From the NCBI RefSeq assembly GCF_014066305.1, contig NW_023501036.1:1251501-1315500 (forward strand): 64,000 nucleotides of DNA, in the 5' to 3' direction. The position numbers and the translations under genes were made by a program. The stretch comes from Letharia columbiana. Taxonomy: Eukaryota > Ascomycota > Lecanoromycetes > Lecanorales > Parmeliaceae. A model generated the notes under the pieces. The model was not told where the DNA came from, made no database searches, and was given only the letters and a program-made list of their open reading frames with translations. Below, piece after piece: positions 51,964 through 62,457 of this stretch. Numbering within the stretch: position 1 is the stretch's first letter; the number at the start of each line of letters is the position of its first letter.

Positions 51964-52516
51964 AACGATTAATATAGCGATTTTATAGTTTTCTACTTAG
52001 ACTCTATAGGAGGGGTATGTCGTAATGAGCTTGCGATATGATTGGCCCCCGAAGCGAGGAACGAGTGTAGGGCTGGCCATAGGATACCCCACTAATGCGA
52101 GTCTGAATACTCAGACTAATCCGCATTCCTAATCCTCTCTACAGATTGTACCAACATTCAATTCATCTATGAATATAGTAGTACAATAATATATTTTGTA
52201 AGATACATCGCTCATGAGGAACGGGGCCGCTAGCTGCGCCGCTAGCAATCCCAGCGGGCAATCCTCTCCATCATGCTGGCCCGATGCCAATTATCGCCCA
52301 TTGAAACCCATCTTCACTTGCGCCATCGCCATCGCTTTATAGTACTTAGCAGTGTGCAGCCTGCCAAAAATGCCGCGGCATCTGACAGAACATCGTAAAT
52401 GCAAACATCATCAAGCACCCGCTTAAATCCAACGCGCGAAGCCAGGCAATCGCACCACTATGCTCCAAATATGGTACACGAAGATCGATGAAAGGGTATC
52501 GTCATAGGCGTCTCCG
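51964..52516. other. Border of RIP-mutated and normal DNA; MYO2 3' flank
   Basis: Composition changes within a few tens of bases near 51990-52020: CA and TG reappear and GC rises to about half. The rest is the 3' side of MYO2, presumably its 3' untranslated region and terminator. I see no other gene; small frames here are not supported. Confidence 0.7.
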
Positions 52517-55500
52517 CTACATCCCTCGACCGCCTCGCTCCTCCTCCTCTGCTGCCGCCGGTCCTGCCTCCAGCTCCACGTCGCTGACTTCCGCAAGGCC
52601 ATTTTCTTCCCCAATGTCTTGCGGCTCAGGTACTTCGAATTCTAGCCTCTCTTGTTGAGCTACCGCCTGTGCTGACACGATCTCTGCCAAACGCTTGAGG
52701 CGGGGTGTTTGCAGCCAAGACGGCGTGTAAGTCTCCAAAGCGGTAATTACCCGGGGCTCGGCGATCTCGTAGGGTCCGCTGTCCTCCATGTCCACGGCCG
52801 TCAGGAGTAGCACATCGCCTTTCTCGGTTACCCTCGACGCCACCGCTTTCATGATGTCGCCGTTGATCGGTTGTTCATAATCTGCTACCAGGTATTGATT
52901 GAGCAGCTTCTGTATTTGATTCGGCGACAGCCTGAGTGAACACTGTCAGCGACAAATTCAGCCAAGCGGCGACTAAAATACTCACATCCAACATATGTCT
53001 TGGATAATTTCGATGTCATTCAAGGTAGCCTTCTTGAGCTGCAATAATTTTGTTGCTTGCTAAAACAAGGTTAGCAGTATACTTCAGGTGGGAGCAGGCA
53101 CGCATACCATGAGATGCTCGAGTTGCAGGGTGCCCTCGGGCATATCGTGGCTTTTACACCATTCTTCGATACGGGTTATGTTGTAATTGATTTGTAAGCC
53201 ACGTTTCCAGGATAGGAAGTTACGGCGCATAAGCAGGTCGTTGAATGCTGTTACACCGACGAGTCTCAAGAGCTCGGTCAACGTCTGAGTGATGATTGAA
53301 TCCTCCAAGTAGTAGGCCTTCATAGCCTTGAAAGCGTTGTTCAGTAGACTCAAGAGGTTGTCCATACTGTATGCTGGCGTATTGTTGGATTGCAGGAGCT
53401 TGCCGAGAAATCTATTACTCTCACTCGTGACAAATCCCGGGAGAGACTGCGACTCGATGATTGCTGGTACTATCATCTTTTGCAGCTTTTTCTTGAGCAC
53501 TTTCATCCAGGTATGATAGATGTTGAATTCTAGACTTTCCAAGTCGTGCTTCACAATTTCTAGGAGCCGATCGTACTCGTAGTTGTCGGTCTTCTGCGCT
53601 TCGTACCAATCCTCTGCAAGAAACACAAAAGAGAGCATCTCGTGAACGTTGGAGAGCCAGAAAGCGCCAGGGTTGATAGCATCGTCACCTTCATGTTGCA
53701 TGACCTCTTGCTGCACAGATTGCATCACGTTAGCAAGGAATCGTTCTGACTCTTTGACAAATCCGTTATTCCACATCTCAGAGGTAACTAGGTTGATCAA
53801 GTAGGCGGGGAACAAGACCTCTTTATCAGTGGGTGAAGGTGTTGTGCTTGGTGCCGGAATTTTCAAGTTCTTGATCAGGCCCATGGTGACTTCCTCGTTC
53901 AACCCGTCTTCATCTGAAAGTAGATTCTCCAATTCAAATTCGACGTTGTCTAGGACAGGACTGAAGTTCGATCCGGAAAGGTTCTCACGGTGGGCATTGG
54001 TGCCCATGATGGCCATAGAGCTTGGACGCGGATGATAAGCGGAGCTGAAACGGTCTGGCTCCGCCCTTTCCGCACCAGCGCTCCTGCGCTTCGGTTTCTT
54101 CGAAGACACGAGGTTGATGAGGCCATTGATTTGAGGCTGTGGGGCATGTCCGTTGGTCAATTCGCCATTTATAGGGATGGCGCGCTTAGCAAGATCCAAT
54201 TGGTCTTGGAGGTCGGCCAGCTGTTGACGTAACGACATCTTTTCATTTTCGTGGTCACTCCCAGCTTTCTTCGCATTTCCTAATTCCATGTTGGTGGTCC
54301 GGAGCGACTCTCGAAGCTTCCTCCCCTCTTCTTGCAAACGTTTTGTATTCGCAGCTGAATCGTCATATGTTTGCTGCAATCTCTTCATCTCTTCTTCCAT
54401 TGCATTCAGGCGAGCGGCCGTGATGCCGGCTTGGTTGGCCTCGACTTGGAGCTCCTTCGAGCGGCTTTCGAGAGTGTTGTGTCGTGTCTTCCATGACTTT
54501 AGTTGATTCTCGTAGCCTTCCACTTGAGCTATCAAAGCCTTGTTCTCGCGCTTCATAGCACCCAAAGACTGAGTCAATTCGACAACCTTGTTCTCCAGCT
54601 TGTACGATATCTGCTTGAGATCTCTAGCTTCCTCTCGTAGTTTTTTATAGCCCCCTCGTGCCTGCTTGCCGCGCCATAGACTTTGGATGATGACAACCTT
54701 CTTGCGATATTGCCTCCACGAGCGCAATTGTCGCCGTGTCCGCCATGCACGTTGTATTGTGACAGCCGCATTGCCAACTCTTGTCTCCATGATATATCTC
54801 CTGCAAAGATATCCCTTGGTCATTCCTTGGAGCATGATGATATTACCACGTATTTCATTGAACCGCTTTTTGTCCTTGTGGCCACGCCACACTTTCTGTA
54901 TACTTGTCGCAGCTCTGATTTGGCGCACTTCTTCCGCACGTTGACGAGCTTGGTACCCTCGGGTCCATGCCTGAAGAAGGAGAATAGACTTTCGAGCCTC
55001 GAGGTACTTCCTTCTGTAGTATTTGCAGCGCAAATTCTTTTGTATCATAACGGCACATTCGTTGAGCTTTGTTGTCCGTAGATTCTCGAGGAAGGCAAGC
55101 ATGCCGGCACGAAAAAAAATCTTGGTAAGTCCCAATTGGTATTTGTCAAGACCTCTGTTACTGCCTTGTCCGAGTGCCTTCTTCAGAATGGCATTTGCCA
55201 TCTCTCGGATAGCCGAAGTCCACGACTGAGAGGGAACCAGCATGTAGTAGCGCATTGCGAACTCCTCGTACGTCCATCGAGTAGGATACCCCGCGCAACT
55301 GATCCTCACAGTTTCTAGCACACCGCAAGCTCGCAGTTGGCTCAAGACCATTGGGCCTTCGAATTTCCATGGTTCTTTACCCTCATTCGGTTTGATGCAA
55401 CGAATATAGTGCACCTCCGTTGAGTTAATTGTGTGCATCAATTCAATGAGAGATGATTTGAAGATTCCTCCAAGTGTGGGCTTTCTATTGGCCGCGACGC

Positions 55501-57577
55501 CCACCCTTCGATTGGGAGTTGACACGGCTTTTGCATTTGACGCCGTCGCAGATTCCTTCTCTCGGACTATGGAAGCAGCCTCTAAGACTTCGCCGAGGAA
55601 TGCGTTGGAGGAAAGGCGAAGGACCTCCATGTGTTCATCTGGTACCGTGTCCCTGTTCTTCTCAATAAAGCCATCCGATTCGTAGGTCACGTCAACGGCG
55701 TAATGGCATACGGTGAAGGCAGATTTGCCGAATCGTGGCTTTTTATAGTATTTCGATTTTTCGTTCGCAAAGTTGTGGTGTAGTTTCGTTACGAATTGCT
55801 CGTCAGATCCCATCGGTAGCCTTGACTCTTCATCCAGCAAGGCAAGGACTCCGAGTTTGGTCTCAATAAGATCAATGCAGGGCTGATTGTCCGAAAAGTC
55901 GATGAAAGTCCAATCAATCTTCTCACGTAGATACTCTTCTTGCTCCAGCTTGAACACATGCTGATTAAACTCTTGCTGTAATTTCTCGTTGGCGTAGTTG
56001 ATACAGAATTGTTCAAAAGAATTTTTAGCAAAATGTTCAAATCCGTAGATGTCCAGGACTCCGATGAACGTTGCGACCCTTCTGCTAACTTCCTCGGTGG
56101 CGAGACCATTGTTGATGGTTTCGACTAACCAATCAAATAGACTGGAATAGATGAACTTGGCAACAGAATCCCGGACGACGAGTGCTTGCTGCTGGGTAAG
56201 ATTTGACATGATTCTTTCCCCTCTCGTAATTAGCTGTTTCTTGACAGTCCATTTTGCAAATTCACCAGCATTGACACCAAGGATTTGGCAAGCCAGGAGG
56301 AGCGATGTCTCAGTGGAAGGGAGGACCGAGTCCGTCCTTGTGGCTGCAATCTTGACATTCCCAAGATGAAGCAGGGCACTGAGTAGGCCAAATATCTGAG
56401 CCTGCTTATCTTGACTGACCCCTATCGTTGTCAATGATTGCCTGGTCGCATCGAAGTCTGCCTTGTCGTCAACGCCTTCTATGACTGGGGCGCCGCCCTG
56501 GTTGAGGTAGTCAAAGTGTTCGACTGGAAGCAAACCCCACTCCTGCCGCTCCGGTTCTGTAGCGCCAGCCACCAGCTGGTAGAAAATATGGTAGTTCCTT
56601 TCCTTCAATGGCTGAAAAACCAATCTTGAGCGTTCGAGTAGGTAGGTCCTTATTTTTGCACCAATGATCTCTGCCTTAGTGTCGAACATAATTTCGATAT
56701 ATTTTCCAAACCGAGACGAGTTGTCATTCCTGGTGGTCTTGGCATTACCGAAGGCCTCCATGACAGGATTAGTGGCAAGAATCTGTTCCTCCGTTTCGCT
56801 CATTGCATCCGCAATGCCCTTGGCTCGTTTCCCTGGTTGGTCGGGCGATTCTCGAGTTGCAAAATACCTCATTATGTACTTGGCACTGACGGTCTTGCCT
56901 GCTCCTGATTCTCCGGAGACAACGATGGTCTGATTCTTGTTATCCCGTAACATGTCCCTAAACCGTTTAGTACGTAGACTGGACGACTGGAACCAGAACA
57001 TCTTACGCAAAAGCTTCCTCGGCGATAGCGAACAGGTGAGGCGCTTGAGAAGACCTTTGCTTGCCCGCATAAACTTGCACCATGCCAGGCACATAGAGGG
57101 AATCTACCCGAGCAAACGGATTGGTGGCGATGAGAACAATACCGCTATATGTGTATATCTCCTTTTGCGAATACCGTAGTCTGATGGCTTGAAGGACTGT
57201 CAATGTGTTAGCTGGGCATTGTTGAGGAATGACCATGTCTGGACATGCCGGCTGGCTCGTTAAGATGTGACAAGTTCGTAAGATCATCGCTGGCTTCGAG
57301 TATGGCAGGGTTCATGAGGGGAGGAAGAGAGGCATTGTTATCATCTTGGAGCGCGGCCAAGGTGGTTTGGATTGTTTTTGACTGTTTCCGTCTGCGTGAG
57401 CCATATCCAGATGGGCCATTCGTGAATGGGCGCGAAGCTTACCTCCCCGTTAGCCAGTTGAAAAACTAGCTTGACCTTGTCGCCCTCTATGTTTTTCGAC
57501 TCCACCTCCGAGGCAACCCATCCTTCTGTAGTATCGGGCTGCCATGCCCGTGTCCCGACATCATAGTTGTGTGCCAT
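52517..57577 (-). CDS. MYO2: Class V myosin heavy chain (Myo2/MyoE type)
   Basis: Actin-based motor that carries vesicles and organelles to the hyphal tip. My model joins exons 57577-57443, 57381-57249, 57196-57007, 56957-53108, 53059-52986 and 52931-52517, giving 1598 residues, the usual length for filamentous fungi. All phases agree. Visible parts: P-loop GESGAGKT (168-175), switch I NDNSSRFG (230-237), switch II DIYGFE (455-460), about six IQ motifs (about 787-927) for calmodulin light chains, a coiled coil (about 928-1085) and a globular dilute-type cargo domain reaching into exons 5 and 6. Acidic residues end the protein. Intron 2 (57197-57248) has a GC rather than GT donor; the others are GT-AG. 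The start is the first ATG giving MAHNYDVGTRAWQP, typical of the family. The last exon is about 0.5 kb from RIP-saturated DNA but shows no RIP damage. Confidence 0.95.
57197..57248 (-). other. GC-AG intron in MYO2
   Basis: The exon must end ..GAGCCAGCCG and resume TCCTTCAAGCC to keep the conserved reading NEPAVLQAIRLRYSQ. The intron then starts GCATGT and ends TTGACAG, with GCTAAC as branch-site candidate. No GT in the neighbourhood keeps frame. GC-AG introns are a known minor class handled by the major spliceosome. Confidence 0.82.
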
Positions 57578-58338
57578 AGCACCTCAAGGAGAGGGGCTCC
57601 TGAAGGCCGCCAGTGTGGAAAAGAAACGCTCGCCCGTTCCCAAATTGATGTAATTATTAGGGTGAGTGGAGAAAGAGGCCGCGTGGCTGACAGGCTATGA
57701 ATGGCCGGGGGCTCTAGCAACAGCAGCAACGGAGGCTCTCAGGTGTCTGATAGAGGTCTAATGGTTGATAGAAAAAGTGAGAGAAAAGCCCGCATTTGGG
57801 TTGGTTGCTTTCCACTAAGCGGCTGGCTCAAACCGCCACTCGTACTTCACAGTAATGCAGGGGTTCAGCCCCTATTACACACATGAGATTGAAAACACCA
57901 ACGACTTGTGATAATCAGATTGTTGTCTGCTCGAAAACATCTTACAGCGCCATGTGATGAGTCTTATCAGTTTGTCTCAATAACGCACCGTTTATTCACT
58001 CTTTTATGCGTCTATGAATTTGTCTATGATCTACGTTATTGCCAACAATTAACTCAATGTTCAAAGCCGGAGCGCCAAAGCGTTCTCCATCTCATTTGCA
58101 AGCATACTGCTGGAGCAAACAACGAGGTTCATTCTGCTGTTCATGTGCTTGGTACAGTTCCGGCGGCCATTAGGACCCCCTAAATCACCTCTTCGATTAT
58201 GCGGCCAAGAAAGTGTGACGAAGCTCCGATGGTTGCACCAGTTGTATGATCGTCCGCATTACGAAAGACTGAATTCGAGTGCAGAGGGAGACCTCAGGTT
58301 CAGTACAATACCCGCGTCATTATTCGAGCTAGATGTCG
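57578..58338. other. Intergenic: MYO2 promoter side and SER33 3' flank
   Basis: No supported gene. It should hold the MYO2 5' untranslated region and promoter and the SER33 terminator. Small open frames on both strands lack similarity that I can recognise. Normal base composition. Confidence 0.7.
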
Positions 58339-59995
58339 TCAGCAGAGTGGAATTGATAGCGATAGCAATAGCCGAAGCCTCGTACAGCTCAACCCCTCTA
58401 GTCTTTGATAAAGATCTTTGATGACCGCAACATTGACACCGCTAATATCAGCCATCAAGTATGCCACCTAAGAAACCATTAGCCATGCACTCTGTTTCAA
58501 GACGGTCTGTGCCTACCTCGCCTCTGCTGTCCGTCATCTGTTTATCGACGTTATGATTGCCCAGAATTGCATTGACTAAAGGCATAAGCGTTATGTCAAG
58601 CGAATAACGACTTTGCTCGATCTCACCTCCCCGCAGAACACCTGGTATGTTACGGTGAATGTATATTACCCGCACGTGGTTTGGTTCATCCATAGTCAAA
58701 GACCGCAGAGAGACTTCGGGCATATTGACCGCACCCAAAGTAGTACCCTCATTTACATAGCGTATTAAAGCGGTGCTCACTTCAATTCCAATTGCGCTTT
58801 GGGCTTCTTCAGTGCTCCCTCCTATATGTGGTGTGAGGATTATGTTCTTGAGGCTTCGAAGATCTTGAGCCCAGGAATTGAGCTCATTCGTAAAATAGTC
58901 GCCATTGCCTCCTGGTTCCGCTGGATAAACATCCAGGGCGGCCCCAGCTAACTTGCCAGAGCGCATGGCATCGATCAAAGCCGGGATATCAATGACACTG
59001 CCACGACTGGCATTAATAAGATAGCTGCCATCTTTCATATCACCCATTTCTTTGCGGCTAATGAGGTTATTGGTTTCTGGCAACTCCGGTACGTGGCATG
59101 TCACAAAATCAGCAGCCCGCAGCAAGGCTTCCAGAGTTGGTACTTGCTTCGCAGTTCCCAAGGCCATTAGATTGACGGCATCGTAATATATCACCGTCAT
59201 ACCGAACGCTTCAGCAAGCACGGAAAGCTGGGATCCAATATGTCCATAGCCTATGATGCCTAGGACGGATGTCAGATAGGAGGAATCCAGCGGTGCCCTG
59301 GTACGTTACCCAACGTCTTTCCACGTATCTCCCAGCAACCGTTGCTAACCTTGTTCCAAGTTCCTTTGTGTAGCTCATTCGAGCGATCACCAAGCTGCCT
59401 GGCCAGGGAGATGATTTCCGCAATGACCAGCTCAGCAACACTACGAGAGTTGCTGAAGGGAGAATTGAACACTGCAATGCCATGTTCGGCAGCATATTGC
59501 GTGTCGACCTGATTTGTGCCTATGCAGAAGCATCCAACGACGATCAGATTCTTGGCCTCTCGAAGAACTCTGGCGGTAAGCTTGGTCTTCGAGCGTATGC
59601 CAATGACATGAACATCTCTGCAATGATCAGTTTGAAACTTGCGCATCCAAAGAGACTCATGCGTTACCCCACCGTATTTTCCCTATCAACTCATCCTCGG
59701 GCAACGCGGACTTCAGATGGGTGACTTGGTAACCCTGAGCTTCGAGCAAGCCTTGACCCGTCACATTGACATTCTCGAGCAGAAGAATCTTTATGTCCTC
59801 CGTAGCAAAAGGTTTCAGATGCTTGGCTAAACCTCCAGTGGCTGCGCGTAAAGGTGACCCAGACTTGGTCCATGATGGGGTATGGAAACCTGTTGGAGAC
59901 GTTGAAACACCAAGACTGGAGGATACGCGCCTGGCGAGGTCTGTCGACGGCGGCTCTATATCTATACCCTCGGTCGCATCTAAAGCCGAATTCAT
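58339..59995 (-). CDS. SER33: D-3-phosphoglycerate dehydrogenase
   Basis: Oxidises 3-phosphoglycerate with NAD+, the first step of serine synthesis, in the cytosol. Exons 59995-59673, 59617-59310, 59259-58627, 58575-58517 and 58467-58339 join in frame to 483 residues, close to other fungal enzymes. Visible parts: a variable Ser/Pro-rich N-terminus; the conserved IGIRSKTKLT and VGCFCIGTNQVD region; the NAD-binding GYGHIG (214-219); catalytic Arg in NASRG (296), Glu in YPAEP (325) and His in TPHIGGSTEE (355); and a C-terminal ACT domain from about 405 with NHNVDKQMTDSRGEVAYLM, used for serine feedback in this family. The four introns are 55, 50, 51 and 49 bp. The last 15 or so residues (LSCTRLRLLL..) differ from the usual ending. 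The start gives the first in-frame ATG before the conserved core; an earlier start is not excluded. A Gcn4/CpcA-type site lies upstream. Confidence 0.94.
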
Positions 59996-60503
59996 ATTGG
60001 GGCTTCGTTTGCTACTCGCAGTTGCAAATCCGCTTACTGCTACATTACTGATTGAAATGTCGATGACTTTATCTGGCTAAACTCCGGCATTTGTATGATC
60101 CTCATGACTCACCAAATATGCTCCTGAAAGTGGAGCGAACAAAGCTGGATTTCCTTGAATTTGTTGAGGCGGACTTGTGCCTCGTCACGAACTTATAGTC
60201 CTGTATCAAGATCTACTTTAGTTTGGCGTGCTACTCAGCTGTCTACTCACAGGACGTTGCTTGTATTGGTGCTTCAAGCCAGAGATAGAATCTTAAAAAG
60301 AACCATGGAGTGTACCAACTAATATTGATCACATAAAGCTGTGCACTATATCAGATGGTAAGAGCACAAGATGACAGCAGCGTGAAAATGCGGCAGAGAT
60401 CTTCGAGAACAACTGGGGAGCATGGTTGCTCGATAAAGTAGAACTTATTAGAATCATCACATCATCCTGCCATCCTTTGACGCCAAACGAAAGGGGGCAG
60501 GAT
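59996..60503. other. Intergenic: SER33 promoter and NAP1 3' flank
   Basis: No gene. It contains the TGACTCA site described separately. The remainder should hold the SER33 5' untranslated region and the NAP1 3' untranslated region. Confidence 0.7.
60105..60111. promoter_or_regulatory. TGACTCA, Gcn4/CpcA-type binding site
   Basis: This perfect 7-bp palindromic core is the known binding site of Gcn4 (yeast) and its filamentous homologue CpcA/CPC1. It lies 110 bp upstream of the SER33 start codon. Function in general amino-acid control is inferred from the position and the target gene. Confidence 0.6.
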
Positions 60504-61950
60504 CTAGCTTTGCTTGCACTCAGCGGCCTCCTGCTTGGGTTTTGAGTTGTCGTCCTGATGTCAAGGTCAGCATGTGTAGTACAAAGATGAAACATCTACG
60601 TACCTCCTCGTCTGACTCTTCCTCGTCATCGCGGTCCTCACTAGCATCGTCGTCTTCCTCATCGTCTTCATCCTCGAAATCGCCTTCTTCAAGGTCTTCA
60701 TCAACTTCCTCGAATTGTAATGCCTCTCCAGTGAACCAGTCGATCGCGCGAGGAATGAGCTTTTCCTTGATGTCCTCACCCAGTTGATAGTCAAGCTCCA
60801 AGCGCTCTTCAACATCTGAAGCAGCGTCATCTTCGTCTGCTTCTGGAGCCTTTGGAGGATCGAAGAAATTGAAGAAAGATTCTGTTGGTACGGTCTTCTT
60901 CACGATACGAGTCTGCTTGGTGTCTGACGACGGATTAGAGTTGCCGCCTTCAGTGACCGACTTCCTATGAGGACTTACTCTTGTTCCGCTGCTTCTTGCT
61001 CTCGACTCTCACAGTCAGGTCTTTCCCAGCCTTCCAGTCAATTTTATCTCCTTCAGCGTGATCATAGATGAACTCGCCCCCGTAGCCACTCTCTTCCTGG
61101 TAGAAGTAGGTCTTGGTGATGGTTTTGTTGGAAAAGAAATCATTTTCAGCAAACTCAAATTTCAGACGGAACCCAGGCTTTTCAAGATATTCCATGCGAA
61201 TGTCCGTTAGGAGCTTCAATACCGCCTCATCCCGATCTGTGATCAGCTCGGCTAACGATACTTGGTTTTTCATAGCCGACAGCCAGAACTCGGGTATGCC
61301 AGCCATGTCCTCGGCGGCCTGGCGACCTTCGACCGTCTCCTCTTTGCTCGATTCATCATCTTCTCCCTCCTCGTCCTGTTCACCAGCCTTGACTTCATTT
61401 TCGCTGGGCTCTGAAGCACCGTTGACTATCTTAGCGCGCTTCTCATAAAGTGGAGTATACTTTGCGAAGTATTTTTTCTCAAGCTGTAGCACCTCTTCCT
61501 GAAATTCGCCTTCGAGCTTGGCATGCTCCTTCTGTACACCCTTGAGACCAGCGACGCGGCGGCGCACGGGAGCAGGGAGGGATTCGACGTATCCAGAAGA
61601 ACGGCCGACCAGAGTGCCAAGCTTCCCTTGTATCATCGATACAAGCTTAGGATTTTGAGCGAAGATTGAGGCGGCGGCAGCACGGTCGAGATCCTCTGTG
61701 TTGAAATAATCAGCATTCAAATGGTCCGAGAATTGGAATATGTGGGAGAGATTAGGTTCGTAAGGCCTACCTTCTTTGATGCTAGTCACACCTGGCTGCT
61801 GAGCGTGAGAGGAGATGGGTGCATTGTTGGCAGGAGTGTTCTGAGGCGTACTACATGGTTGGAGTGGTAAGCGTACATCTGAATTTTGACGGATTCGACT
61901 TACGGTGCTGTTGAAAGATCAAGCTTCTTGTTGCGGATAGGTTCTGACAT
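60504..61950 (-). CDS. NAP1: Nucleosome assembly protein 1
   Basis: Histone chaperone that binds H2A-H2B (and H3-H4), shuttles them to the nucleus and assists nucleosome assembly; it also acts in mitotic and septin control in yeast. Exons 61950-61904, 61850-60979, 60923-60604 and 60554-60504 join in frame to 429 residues, near the usual 410-430. Visible parts: N-terminus [16 protein letters not shown]; a long dimerisation helix ([17 protein letters not shown] region); the folded NAP core with [26 protein letters not shown] and TKTYFYQEE; the conserved [10 protein letters not shown]; a strongly acidic tail ([10 protein letters not shown] and more); and the fungal ending [12 protein letters not shown]. 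All introns are GT-AG, 48-55 bp. The promoter is shared with divergent YPK9. Confidence 0.95.
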
Positions 61951-62457
61951 GTTTGACTTGTTGTGACTGATTGTAGGTATGACCATGTGAGGTGAGGCAG
62001 AGAGAGGGTGTGTACTGAAATTTTAATGCTCGTGGTTTGTGCTTTTGGGCCGGGGGGGGGTTCTTCAAGCGCGGATACACGACGCTAAGATAAGAAAAGC
62101 TTAATCGTGCTTAAAGTTACCCAGGCTGTATTCACTACAAAATCTACCGGTCTTGCTTGTCTGTTCCATGCTTTATGACCTTGGCCTAGAGTTCCAACGG
62201 TTGCTCTCTTTCCCACCTCCTATAGGCCTGGTCTCTCCCACATTCTGCATGCGGAGTACGTACGGAAAATGTCATACCCGTTTCGCTCAGATGAGGAATT
62301 TGGCAAGCTGCAATCATGACATCCCTTTGCAAATATCTTTGTCCAGACCGGTGGAGTGCTGTCGACCTACCTAGCCATTGATGCAGGTAGCCATAACAGT
62401 AAGATAGAAACGAGTCTTTGAGATTTGATAGAAGAAGGGCTGGATTAGGATCACACC
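61951..62457. promoter_or_regulatory. Divergent promoter region of NAP1 and YPK9
   Basis: About 507 bp lie between the start codons of two genes transcribed away from each other. It contains a G-run (about 62052-62060). No TATA box stands out and no uORF is supported. The 73-codon plus-strand frame at 62153-62374 has no recognisable similarity and is probably chance. Confidence 0.6.

Noticed and set aside
52423..52614. Small minus-strand frame overlapping the MYO2 end
   Set aside because: Out of frame with the conserved MYO2 C-terminal exon and without family features.
62153..62374. 73-codon plus-strand frame in the NAP1/YPK9 promoter
   Set aside because: No recognisable similarity or splice context, and it sits in a divergent promoter; chance is the simplest reading.
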